Below the pieces are notes generated by a model, which had not been told where the DNA came from, made no database searches, and saw only the letters and a list, made by a program, of their open reading frames with translations. Positions 48,208 to 56,591 of a stretch of 64,000 nt of DNA are shown here, one piece after another (position 1 is the first letter of the stretch; every line of letters starts with the position of its first letter). Origin of the DNA: Acinetobacter sp. ANC 3813 (GTDB taxonomy: Bacteria > Pseudomonadota > Gammaproteobacteria > Pseudomonadales > Moraxellaceae); NCBI RefSeq assembly GCF_002135435.1, contig NZ_NEGK01000013.1, forward strand, positions 21,136 through 85,135, in the 5' to 3' direction. Both the position numbers and the translations under genes were made by a program.

Positions 48208-48618
48208 TTATTGAATTCGAATCCACGACATTCTTCGGCTCACAGCTGACTCATCCAACTTCCCCCTTAAAATAATCATCGTTTCTTTTGAATTTAATTT
48301 TCCGCTAATATTTTTGTATGTCACTTTTCTAATAGGATCCACAACTAAGCCATGTGTAAAATATCCGTATTTTTTAGGATCTTCTCTTAAGTTTGAAAGT
48401 ATCAAAAAGTTCTTAAACTCATTCGAGTTGATCCCTTGCGGATTCAATACTTCAATGGCCCTTCCCTCATAACTCCCATTAGACATTTTAGATATTTTGA
48501 GTTTTGCTAAAGAAACTCCTGTTTTATCATCAATAATTTTCCAATCCCCTGAAAGATCAGCTGCGTAACTTATGGTACTAATTAAGCAAATAACTATTAA
48601 TAAAAACTTTAAACTCAT
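48208..48618 (-). CDS. DUF2147-like exported protein
   Basis: A 136-residue exported protein. The signal peptide MSLKFLLIVICLISTISYA precedes GDWKIIDDKTGVSLAKLKIS, SYEGRAIEVL and GLVVDPIRKVTYKNISG. The ending is MIILRGKLDESAVSRRMSWI, the pattern of DUF2147 (G-x-W near the start, DP and GK mid-protein, RG late). The start at 48618 has AAGGAA eight bases upstream. The family has no firm function and the gene's link to the catabolic cluster is unclear. Confidence 0.7.
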   Translation of the reverse strand: MSLKFLLIVICLISTISYAADLSGDWKIIDDKTGVSLAKLKISKMSNGSYEGRAIEVLNPQGINSNEFKNFLILSNLREDPKKYGYFTHGLVVDPIRKVTYKNISGKLNSKETMIILRGKLDESAVSRRMSWIRIQ

Positions 48619-48777
48619 AAATAAATTTCCTTTAAAATTATTGGTATCATTCAAATCCTAGAACTTGCATATTGAAATTTAACAGAAACAATTTTTTTTA
48701 GTCTTGAATGAATAAAAAGAATAGACTTAAAACTAAAATCTATAAAAAGAACGTTTTGTATACTTATAACTTAAATA

Positions 48778-49817
48778 GGCTTTGTTGCACAAAGCTGTTC
48801 TTGAGGGCTTCTTCAGCAATATAATTTTCAAATGAAGAAGTCTACACACAAAATCTACCGCACAACCAATTGGCCCGCATATAACAGAGCCCTCATTAAT
48901 CGTGGGAATATTGCTATTTGGTTCGATCCAAAGACCCAGTGGTATGCACAATCACAAGGCAAACATGGACGAAATCAAACTTACTCCGATACTGCTATTC
49001 AATGCTGCTTAATGATCAAATCTTTATTTAAATTGTCTTTGCGAATGGTCAAAGGCTTTGTCCAAAGTCTGATTAAGCTTTGTGGATTAGATTGGATAGC
49101 GCCATATTACTCCACACTGTGCAGAAGACAAAGGCATATCGATATTGCAATTGGCTATCAAAAAAGTAGTGGTGGTCTCCATCTACTCGTAGACTCTACT
49201 GGCCTAAAGTTTTTAGGTGAAGGTGAATGGAAGCGTAAGAAACATGGACCTGAATATCGTCGCCAATGGCGTAAGCTTCATATTGGTATCGATGCTGAAA
49301 CCTTTCAAATACGTGCTGTACAACTCACCGCAAATAATGTCAGTGATTCACAGGTACTGGAAGATTTACTTGCTCAAATCCCTTTAGATGAACAAATCGA
49401 TTCTGTCTATACAGATGGTGCTTATGACACAAAACGATGCCGTCAGGTCATTGCAGATCGGCAAGCACATGCGGTGATTCCACCTAGAAAAAATGCGAAA
49501 CCATGGAAAGATACAAAGAGTAGCTCGCTAGAGCGAAATGAATTACTTCGAACAGTTACACGTTTAGGCAGGACACTATGGAAAAAAATGGTCAGGCTAT
49601 CATCGGCGAAGTTTGGTTGAAACTAAGATGTACTGCATTAAATTATTAGGAGATAAACTCAGTGCAAGGAGTTTAGATAGCCAAGTGAATGAGATTCATG
49701 CACGTGTAGCAGTGCTCAACAGATTTACGGAATTAGGTCGACCACTTACCCAAGTTACGCCTTAAATTTGGCTCAATTAGGGGCGCTTTGCATTTCAAAT
49801 CTTTGTGCAACAAAGCC
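48778..49817 (+). mobile_element. IS5-family (IS903-like group) insertion sequence
   Basis: Perfect 17-bp terminal inverted repeats GGCTTTGTTGCACAAAG lie at 48778-48794 and, inverted, at 49801-49817. A 9-bp target duplication ACTTAAATA flanks it at 48769-48777 and 49818-49826; 9 bp is the usual size for the IS903 group. The element is about 1040 bp with one transposase gene that is frameshifted. Confidence 0.9.
48832..49765 (+). pseudogene. IS5-family transposase, frameshifted at an A7 run
   Basis: The product begins MKKSTHKIYRTTNWPAYNRA and shows the DDE positions in LLVDSTGLKFLGEGEW and VYTDGAYDTKRC. After TLWKK the frame runs out of register at seven A (49572-49578). In the other frame the protein continues as WSGYHRRSLVETKM to LGRPLTQVTP and stops at 49765, with the catalytic Glu (VETK) in that part. 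One extra A explains the break. Slippage at A7 could restore some full-length protein, so function is not entirely excluded. Confidence 0.85.
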
Positions 49818-49901
49818 ACTTAAATATAAACAAATTATGAGCCGGCTCTTTAACTCTTCTACAAGTTTAGTTTTATAGTTCTAATCGATGCCTAAAAAAT
49901 A

Positions 49902-49936
49902 AAATTCAATAGAGCCATTATGGCTCTATTGAATTT
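49902..49936 (-). terminator. Terminator of the broken gene at 49952
   Basis: A perfect 15-bp stem (49902-49916 with 49922-49936) has a 5-nt loop, and on the minus strand a T-rich tail follows. Confidence 0.85.
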
Positions 49937-49951
49937 ATTAATTAACAACTT

Positions 49952-50445
49952 TTACACTCCCCTGTAATCCTTTCTATGAATATTCTGTACAAAACCCTTT
50001 CGCTGATTGAATTTAGGTTTACCTTTGGGTTCAGCCTGCACCTTTTCAGATTCAACAAGTTCATCCGTATAAAACTTCACCACCAAATCCAATACTTCCT
50101 CTACATTCATCTCAAACTGCGTATTAGCAAAACATTGTCTTACCATCTAATCTAAAGCTGCTTGATTAAACCCACACAACTTACTTTTTTGATCAATCTC
50201 TTTAGCCGTATGAATGGCTTCTGGTAAATGAACTCCATCCCGTAGCGTTAAATCCACGTAATACACTGGGGTACGATAACTTTGTGTGGTACTTTTCCCT
50301 CGAAGAGCCAGTTGTAGTGAAAAATATGAAAGCAAGCTATTGGAGGCTGCTGGTAGTAGGTGGTAGTTGAGCCGTGTGGCCAACGTTCGTGTGCTGTTAA
50401 ACCCCGTGATTCTAAAGATGAATGTCCCAAGTTCATCGGATTCAT
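49952..50445 (-). pseudogene. Conserved plasmid/island protein, broken by a frameshift and an amber codon
   Basis: The reading frame continues through two defects. An apparent one-base loss after MNPMNLG (near 50425) shifts into TFIFRITGFNSTRTLATRLN. A TAG at 50147-50149 then interrupts GFNQAALD-stop-MVRQCFANTQFE, probably a former CAG (Gln). The continuous protein would be about 164 residues, ending KFNQRKGFVQNIHRKDYRGV. The wording resembles a conserved protein family of plasmids and integrative elements often labelled 'hydrolase or metal-binding', recalled only weakly. It is a relic of an earlier plasmid-like module. Confidence 0.65.
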
Positions 50446-50586
50446 CTAATTAAATTGATTTTGCACAAATCTAATATTTCCTGAATCATATTGTAAGATA
50501 CTGATAAAACATATATTAATTATTAATTATGTACATAAAAATGGCTAAGTCTGTACAGAAATCAAGGGGTTACTTAAGGATTATTT

Positions 50587-51594
50587 ATGCCAAGTTCTCA
50601 GCTACAAGAACAAATACTGATAGTGAATGCACTAGAAAAATTTATATTTGAAAAAATCCGCTCGTCTCCATTTTTGAGTTTCCATAAATCTATCCTCATG
50701 GCATCTAATGAAGAAGATTTCAGGAAGGCAATATATACCTTAATTGACGAAGGTCATTTCAAAGAGTCGGAAGAAGATAAAATAAAAAGACTTTGTAACA
50801 AACCTGTTAAGGTATTTTTTCCAGATCAAGATGGGAATGATCAAGTTGCAAAGCTTGATTTCGAATATCGCCTCAAACATTATCACGAAGTACTTCAAGC
50901 TATTCGTAAATTTAGATTCTCACTTAAAGCTAATGCTTTAGAAAATATTGAAAGTGAATTCAATGAAATTCGGACTGCTTATTCATCACATGTAGATTGC
51001 ATGAATCAGAAAATGCTACCCCCTATTCTAAGAAATTTTTTAGAACAAGGGGTCTCTAAGTCCTTCAAAAAATATAATTTTCAGCGCATACGCAAACAAC
51101 CCTTTTACAACTTTTTGGAAAGTTATATTCAGAATTATAGAGGCCGAAAATTTAGTAGTTTAAAGGAAGTATACAAAGACTTAGATTTGAAAGTGACTGC
51201 AATAATTTCTCAATCTATCCAAGATGAGATCAATCATTTAGAAGATTTATTAAAAATTATGGTAAACAAACATAAAGGATGCTCAATATTCAACCATCGC
51301 AAAGCCATTATACCTTTATCTGTTGCTGAACAAATATCGTTACTTAAGCAAGGCAAACCTATTTCATCTACGTCATTCTATTCATCGCAGGACCTTACTG
51401 ATTTTCAAGAACAGTTCGAATCGTTCAATGACTGGAAAGAGAATATTGAAAATAAAATTAACACTTTAAAAAGTGAACTAGTAACTTTTAATAATCCAGA
51501 TACCCCCTTTGAAAGAAGCAAGGCTTACCTAAATGAAAGGCCCGACCTGAAAGAAAAACTCAAGGAAAAATGCATAGTTAATAAAAAATCCTAG
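50587..51594 (+). CDS. Hypothetical protein, 335 aa
   Basis: No family recognised. The protein is soluble, strongly charged and mostly helical by composition, with Lys/Glu-rich segments (HFKESEEDKIKRLC, ENIENKINTLKSELV) that could form short coiled coils. There is no signal peptide, membrane segment or obvious catalytic motif. AAGGATT lies just before the ATG. It is encoded between a relic gene and AlpA in the island's accessory part, which often holds replication-control or defence genes. The position is suggestive only. Confidence 0.7.
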   Translation: MPSSQLQEQILIVNALEKFIFEKIRSSPFLSFHKSILMASNEEDFRKAIYTLIDEGHFKESEEDKIKRLCNKPVKVFFPDQDGNDQVAKLDFEYRLKHYHEVLQAIRKFRFSLKANALENIESEFNEIRTAYSSHVDCMNQKMLPPILRNFLEQGVSKSFKKYNFQRIRKQPFYNFLESYIQNYRGRKFSSLKEVYKDLDLKVTAIISQSIQDEINHLEDLLKIMVNKHKGCSIFNHRKAIIPLSVAEQISLLKQGKPISSTSFYSSQDLTDFQEQFESFNDWKENIENKINTLKSELVTFNNPDTPFERSKAYLNERPDLKEKLKEKCIVNKKS

Positions 51595-51692
51595 CATATC
51601 TTTATCATTTCCCCCGTTGACGAACTTTTGATGATCTCTAATGTTTTATTTTTTTCCTTGATTAGTCCAAAGCTAATCTATAAGGAGTAAAA

Positions 51693-51926
51693 ATGAACAC
51701 ATCAATCAATACAATCCAAATGCTTAGACTTCGTGAGCTTATCAAACTGATTGGTTTATCTCGGTCATCCATTTATGACCGATTAAACCCACGCTCGAAA
51801 CGTTACGACCCTAACTTCCCCAAACCAGTAAAGTTAAACCGGGCTTCACGCTGGTTAGTCAGCGAGGTTGAAGAGTGGATTAGAAACAAAATGTCCTGCC
51901 GAGATCGAGCTGCTTCGGTGAGCTAA
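51693..51926 (+). CDS. AlpA-family DNA-binding regulator
   Basis: A 77-residue AlpA/excisionase-like protein with a MerR-type helix-turn-helix: LRLRELIKLIGLSRSSIYDR, then DPNFPKPVKLNRASRWLVSE and VEEWI. AlpA proteins of P4-like elements activate the integrase or act in excision, and typically sit a few kb from it. AAGGAG precedes the ATG. It is upstream of an AT-rich, palindrome-bearing stretch and of the Gp2-like gene, which it may control. Confidence 0.88.
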   Translation: MNTSINTIQMLRLRELIKLIGLSRSSIYDRLNPRSKRYDPNFPKPVKLNRASRWLVSEVEEWIRNKMSCRDRAASVS

Positions 51927-52013
51927 TTCTGTACAAGCAGTTTCTCAAAAACATGCACGATTCACGCAACTTTTGAGTTTAGCTCTTCGGATTAGCTTAA
52001 GGTTTGAATTACG

Positions 52014-52132
52014 GTATTTATATCATTTATATAGTTTATATACTATTCAATTATTTAAATGTATTTAATACAGTTTAAATGATTGGATCAATGCCCATAT
52101 AAATTATAACTTGTATTTATATAATTAAATAC
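52014..52132. promoter_or_regulatory. AT-rich control region with repeated GTATTTA palindromes
   Basis: The gap 51927-52276 has no gene but carries GTATTTA three times at near-regular steps (52014, 52061, 52113). GTATTTAATAC (52061-52071) is palindromic and 52113-52132 is GTATTTA-N6-TAAATAC, a perfect inverted repeat. GTATTTATAT is shared by the first and third copies. The layout suits operators for AlpA or a Gp2-like replication region. Confidence 0.45.
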
Positions 52133-52276
52133 ATGTATGAATCCCCAATTCGTTAGCATCTATCACTTGACCGAATGATATTCCCGCATGGACACTGCCT
52201 TAGCACCGTGTCCAAGGGAGAGCTTTACTTAATCGTTGTGTTTTTAAGTCAATTCCATTTAATTCAAGGCTTAGAC

Positions 52277-53455
52277 ATGACTAAACCCAAATTATCCAAT
52301 ACAGCTGGACTGTTTACGATGCTCGATCATGAGCTCCTAGAGCAAGCGAAATTTGATCATCAACACACAGTACTGAATCACGGTGAAGAGCAGAGAGTTG
52401 CTATTCATCATCAAGACAATATTGTCACACCACTATTGCAGCAAATTGAGTTAGTGCAAGCTGTCATGGCATGTAAGTCCCCTATTGTTAAGATTGTACC
52501 TGTAAAACAGCACGGTTTAACTGATCGTTTTTTTCGTAAATTTGCAAAACCCATTGAACCTTTAATGAAAAGCTTCTTTGAACTGCTTCATGCATACACA
52601 CCTCCAGAGATAGAGCCTGGTGTGGCCTGTCTTGCTTTTGATCATGCTCGATCTCAACTCACTCAAGATGAATTCGATGAACTGGCAACTCAGGGCGTTG
52701 GATCATCACATCATCTTGAAGTTATTCAGCCATTTGTTGATGCCTTACTACACCTTGTAGAATTGATTAAGTCGTATATGAATGATCCTAAAGTCAAAAA
52801 AAAAGTCCGTGACCAAAATAACCATTGCAAAAATATGAAAATGGTTTGCGTTGGATACATTCAACAATTGCTGGAAGTCTACTCTAGGTTATTGGTCGTT
52901 CGAATGGATTTATCCCTTATGCGAGATCAACAGACTTTACTGAAAAATGCTTATAGCCTGAAAGAAATTCGCTCCAAGCATGATTTGGCTTATATCAAAG
53001 CATGTACTCAAAAGCTGCTGAATAACAAACGGAATAATCCAGTCATGAAAATGCTTGTGGGTTATATCTTTCGCTTCGAATACACCGTCCGCTCTGGATT
53101 TCATGTGCACTGTTACTTTCTCTTCAATGGGGATAAGCAACTACAAGATATTACCCTCGCCCAAGGCATTGGCAAATTGTGGAACAAAGTTACACAGGGC
53201 CAAGGCACTAGCTATATCTGCAACATGAAGAAGGATTCTTATCGGCACTGTGCGATTGGCATGGTTCATTATGCAGATACTGAAAAGCTCGGATATCTGT
53301 ATAAAACCTTTGATTACATCTGCAAAACTGAACAGCTGTTTGATTTTACCAATATGAAAGGCGCACGGGGATTCCAACTCGGTGAAGCGCCAGAAAAAAA
53401 ATCAAATACTGGTCGTCCACGTAAATATGCTCAGCAACTCAATTTAAATTTTTAA
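52277..53455 (+). CDS. Inovirus-Gp2-like protein (YagK/YfjJ domain)
   Basis: A 392-residue protein. Its C-terminal part matches the inovirus Gp2/YagK-YfjJ domain found in P4-like islands and filamentous phages: GYIFRFEYTVRSGFHVHCYF, GIGKLWNKVTQGQGTSYICN, then GYLYKTFDYICKTEQLF. The HVH triplet looks like the HUH metal site of rolling-circle replication proteins, so an initiator role is plausible, but the Tyr partner is not certain. The ATG at 52277 has AAGG seven bases upstream and gives MTKPKLSNTAG. Longer starts at 52175 lack support. Confidence 0.75.
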   Translation: MTKPKLSNTAGLFTMLDHELLEQAKFDHQHTVLNHGEEQRVAIHHQDNIVTPLLQQIELVQAVMACKSPIVKIVPVKQHGLTDRFFRKFAKPIEPLMKSFFELLHAYTPPEIEPGVACLAFDHARSQLTQDEFDELATQGVGSSHHLEVIQPFVDALLHLVELIKSYMNDPKVKKKVRDQNNHCKNMKMVCVGYIQQLLEVYSRLLVVRMDLSLMRDQQTLLKNAYSLKEIRSKHDLAYIKACTQKLLNNKRNNPVMKMLVGYIFRFEYTVRSGFHVHCYFLFNGDKQLQDITLAQGIGKLWNKVTQGQGTSYICNMKKDSYRHCAIGMVHYADTEKLGYLYKTFDYICKTEQLFDFTNMKGARGFQLGEAPEKKSNTGRPRKYAQQLNLNF

Positions 53456-53482
53456 ATCATGCTTATGATATGGGAGACACTC

Positions 53483-54562
53483 ATGCCAATCCATGCCCGT
53501 GATATTTTAACTGCCCAAGAACAATTTGATTCTCTGGAAATGCTGAATCATGTGACCAAAGCTGGAAATCGAGGCTTTACCAATTATCCACCGCATATAC
53601 AGCCAGTTGCACTTTCAATGTATAACACCATGGCAAAAAAAATACGTTCAGCAAAGAACCTAAAAATTTTTACGCATCAACCCACTGGGATGCCAACTGG
53701 GTTTCCTGATTTATACCTCACCAAGTTAGGGCAATTGGTGATACCAGTTATACACGATTACACCTTTAATCCCTTTGTGAATGGACGCTTTAGGAATATG
53801 ACGGTCAATCCTTTGATTAAACTCATGGCTGAAACCTTGACTGCACACCAACTTTCCAGTGGTCAGTTTTTAAATCGTGAATACTATGAAAAAGCTGTAG
53901 ATACCTGTTTTTCAGACTTCAAGGTTCGATGTGGTACGCGAAACAGCACCACCATATTTAACTCTTGGCGAGCCATGTATGTAAAATCTCAAGGTGATAT
54001 CAATCGCTTTATCGATATAATGATTGATGAATCTCCAAGGTTCGAAGTTCATTCCATTGTTGTCCAATTGAAAACAGCTTCAGGGAAAATGCCTCAATTC
54101 GGTGATGAACACTTCAAAGGTCAAACGGAGAATGAAATGTTGGCTGATCTTGTAGAGCCAATCATAAAAGCGGTCTGGCTGAACAAAGATTCAAATGATG
54201 TGATTGGCATCTTGTCGAAAAATGAGATCGATATTATCGGTGATATAAGTAAAAGACTGATTTTCTTTGTGAAAAAAGAATACACAGATATGGATAATTG
54301 GACTGATACAGAATTATTCCAAACTGTTCATCCATTTTTGGAAAATACGATTACCCACTGTATTTCTTATGGTGACGTGCCATCAATGAATGCTGGCGTA
54401 GCTCCAATGTTCCAAGGACAACATTTAAATTATTACGATTTAAATCAGTCAGGCATTGCACCGAGGTTAAGCCGTTTAAAGGCTCATCTTTACGGTACTG
54501 ACTATTGGATGCGTGTTGATGGGGATAGAGCTACTGTACGAATTGAACATCAATACGGTTGA
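53483..54562 (+). CDS. Hypothetical island protein, 359 aa
   Basis: No family recognised. The ATG at 53483 has GGGAG six bases upstream and gives MPIHARDILTAQEQFDSLEM; an earlier ATG at 53459 lacks a ribosome site. It follows the Gp2-like gene by 27 bp and is probably co-transcribed. The protein has no signal peptide or membrane helices. Notable stretches are HQPTGMPTGFPDLYLTKLG and NPFVNGRFRNMTVNPLIKLM. It may work with the Gp2-like protein in element replication or control, from position only. A strong hairpin follows. Confidence 0.7.
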   Translation: MPIHARDILTAQEQFDSLEMLNHVTKAGNRGFTNYPPHIQPVALSMYNTMAKKIRSAKNLKIFTHQPTGMPTGFPDLYLTKLGQLVIPVIHDYTFNPFVNGRFRNMTVNPLIKLMAETLTAHQLSSGQFLNREYYEKAVDTCFSDFKVRCGTRNSTTIFNSWRAMYVKSQGDINRFIDIMIDESPRFEVHSIVVQLKTASGKMPQFGDEHFKGQTENEMLADLVEPIIKAVWLNKDSNDVIGILSKNEIDIIGDISKRLIFFVKKEYTDMDNWTDTELFQTVHPFLENTITHCISYGDVPSMNAGVAPMFQGQHLNYYDLNQSGIAPRLSRLKAHLYGTDYWMRVDGDRATVRIEHQYG

Positions 54563-54574
54563 TATAGGCTTAAC

Positions 54575-54605
54575 AAATCCAACGAGCTATATGCTCGTTG
54601 GATTT
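54575..54605. terminator. 13-bp hairpin between convergent genes
   Basis: AAATCCAACGAGC (54575-54587) is perfectly complementary to GCTCGTTGGATTT (54593-54605) with loop TATAT. It is placed between the 359-residue gene and the leftward membrane-protein operon, probably serving both. Confidence 0.8.
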
Positions 54606-54667
54606 ATATTAAATAGCTAACCTATTAATATTATTCAATGCTAAGCTAAAAGTGCCGTTTTGGTTAC

Positions 54668-55330
54668 TCAATTGGATTTAGAAGCAGAATTCTGTGTTTC
54701 AGGTGTTTCAGGTCGATACTGCACATTTAATTTATCATAAATACGCCAAGCAGAATCCGCTCCCCAAAATAATAACCAAATAGAAGTAATAGTCAGAATG
54801 AATAATGATAAAGAAAAAATAAAACCTAAAAAATAAACACTGGAATTTACAGGAATAGGATTTAGATATGGAACCCAAGTTAATATTGCAACAAATATAT
54901 CATTTAAGTACAAAATCAATAAGGATAAAAAATAAGAAATAGCAAGAATAATCAAAAACTTAACCAGTTGAGATTTAGTGTAACGAGTGACAAAAATAGT
55001 TTTTCCGTCAGTAACTTCTATTTTTATGAATTTTCTTGCTGTAATAACCTCTTCAATTACTGAAAAAAAACGCTGAGGATAATTTTCAATAACATAGTCT
55101 ACTTCAAGATGTCCTACTTTTTCAGATCCAACTAAAAGTTGTGCTGCGCAATCCTTTTCAATTTGTTGAACGTCTTTCTTATAATATTTGCTAATGTACG
55201 CTTTAACTTCCTCAATTCGTTTTGCATAAAATTTTCGTCTATGAGAAAATCTCTGTGTTTTATCAAGCCATACAAATAAAGGACCAAGTGCGACAAGTAT
55301 TGGCAATAATTTTAAAATTAAATCAACCAT
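54668..55330 (-). CDS. Small membrane protein, third gene of the NA37 operon
   Basis: No family recognised. It is 220 residues with an N-terminal hydrophobic segment (about 3-21, LILKLLPILVALGPLFVWL) and a soluble charged middle (about 30-120). Two or more strong membrane helices follow at about 123-148 and 165-192 (YFLGFIFSLSLFILTITSIW). It starts 19 bp after the 413-residue gene stop, so it belongs to the same transcript. Low GC, like its neighbours. A membrane effector or partner is an inference from architecture. Confidence 0.72.
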   Translation of the reverse strand: MVDLILKLLPILVALGPLFVWLDKTQRFSHRRKFYAKRIEEVKAYISKYYKKDVQQIEKDCAAQLLVGSEKVGHLEVDYVIENYPQRFFSVIEEVITARKFIKIEVTDGKTIFVTRYTKSQLVKFLIILAISYFLSLLILYLNDIFVAILTWVPYLNPIPVNSSVYFLGFIFSLSLFILTITSIWLLFWGADSAWRIYDKLNVQYRPETPETQNSASKSN

Positions 55331-55349
55331 ATGATAACCAAAGCAAAAA

Positions 55350-56591
55350 TTAATTTAGAATTTTTGAAATACTTAGACCGTAATTACTTTGCATAAATAA
55401 GAATAATGTAATTATTAATAAGGCGATTGCTGAAAAAATTGAAAAATACATCTTTAATTTTACAACAAATGCATTATGGTCTAATTCTTCTTTAACTGAT
55501 AATATTTTTATTGCTTCATCCTCAAATTTTGAAGACAATGCAGAAAAAATATTTGTGTATTCTTTTATCATTGAGACCAGAATATTTCTCTGCCCCCAAA
55601 TATTCATAATTAATAAAGCAACCATAAATGTAATAGTAATTAATACTACTATATTTTTGGTTACAATAACTTGATCATTGGGGTTTACTTGCTGTATTTG
55701 AGCTATAGCAAACCAGATACCCGCTGGAACAGCTAACATTTTTGTAGCAACAGAATCAAATGAATCATTCATTTTTTTGATATATTCTGTTCTTTTTTCA
55801 AGGTATTCCTTTCTAACTTTATCAAAACTATAATTATCTACATAACTTTGATAACTATGATTAATATTATGAATTAAAGGATTTAAATTTTTTATAATAT
55901 GAATAAAGCGAATGTTCTCATCTTGATCTTTAACAAAATTAGTAACTTCTTTAGTCATTAAATGAATAATTGCTTCTCTATGCATATCTTTATTCATCAA
56001 ACTTTCCAGCGATTCGCTGTCTATAGAATTTTCCAAGCAATTTTCTGTCAAATAAAAATTAAATTTATAGGAACGATTAAAAAAAATAGTTCCAGGATCA
56101 CTTTTGGTTTGTTCAGTCAAAAACTGAATAAACTCAAAGACCTTTCCAACTTTCAAATAATTTTTATATTTTTCACTCTGCGAGGACTTATCAAAATAAG
56201 AATCTGAAGCTGTAAAATAAATTTCATGCACAGGATTTGTCACATAATGCTCAAAACTAAGTAGTTCATTCCAGTCTGCACATATAAGGAATTCGTCTCC
56301 TTTGTTGAGATTATTTTTTTCTAATTCAACTTGAAATAACCAGTCATTATTTGAAAACTTACTTTCAAACTTTGAAATAACATTATTAATATCTATCGAT
56401 GTGGCATTCTGTGATGTTATTTTTTGAACCTTAATACTTGAAGCAGCCAATCCTGCTTCACAGATCATTTTAAATTTTAAAATAGAATTTGAATCAAATT
56501 TAAACCAACCTACAAATTTATCATGAAAGTCTTCCCTGTCCTTTAGGGACAGTAAAATCTCACGATAAATTTGTAATTGGCTATCTGTCAT
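55350..56591 (-). CDS. Membrane-anchored hypothetical protein, second gene of the NA37 operon
   Basis: No family recognised. It is 413 residues. The N-terminal two thirds (to about 280) is soluble, with a start resembling a small helical domain (SQLQIYREILLSLKDREDFH). Hydrophobic helices follow at about 286-306 and 317-340 (VVLITITFMVALLIMNIWG), and another at 385-405 (FSIFSAIALLIITLFLFM). Its start codon overlaps the stop of the NA37 gene (ATGA, 56588-56591), so the two proteins are translationally coupled and probably act together. The layout of sensor-like soluble part plus C-terminal membrane helices resembles membrane-perturbing effectors, which is inference only. Confidence 0.75.
   Translation of the reverse strand: MTDSQLQIYREILLSLKDREDFHDKFVGWFKFDSNSILKFKMICEAGLAASSIKVQKITSQNATSIDINNVISKFESKFSNNDWLFQVELEKNNLNKGDEFLICADWNELLSFEHYVTNPVHEIYFTASDSYFDKSSQSEKYKNYLKVGKVFEFIQFLTEQTKSDPGTIFFNRSYKFNFYLTENCLENSIDSESLESLMNKDMHREAIIHLMTKEVTNFVKDQDENIRFIHIIKNLNPLIHNINHSYQSYVDNYSFDKVRKEYLEKRTEYIKKMNDSFDSVATKMLAVPAGIWFAIAQIQQVNPNDQVIVTKNIVVLITITFMVALLIMNIWGQRNILVSMIKEYTNIFSALSSKFEDEAIKILSVKEELDHNAFVVKLKMYFSIFSAIALLIITLFLFMQSNYGLSISKILN

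Noticed and set aside
50147..50149. Programmed amber read-through in the relic gene
   Set aside because: A second, independent frame break upstream makes simple decay more likely.
50248..50445. 65-residue minus-strand frame starting MNPMNLG as a separate gene
   Set aside because: Only its first seven residues fit; after that the conserved wording is in the neighbouring frame, so it is the broken start of the relic gene.
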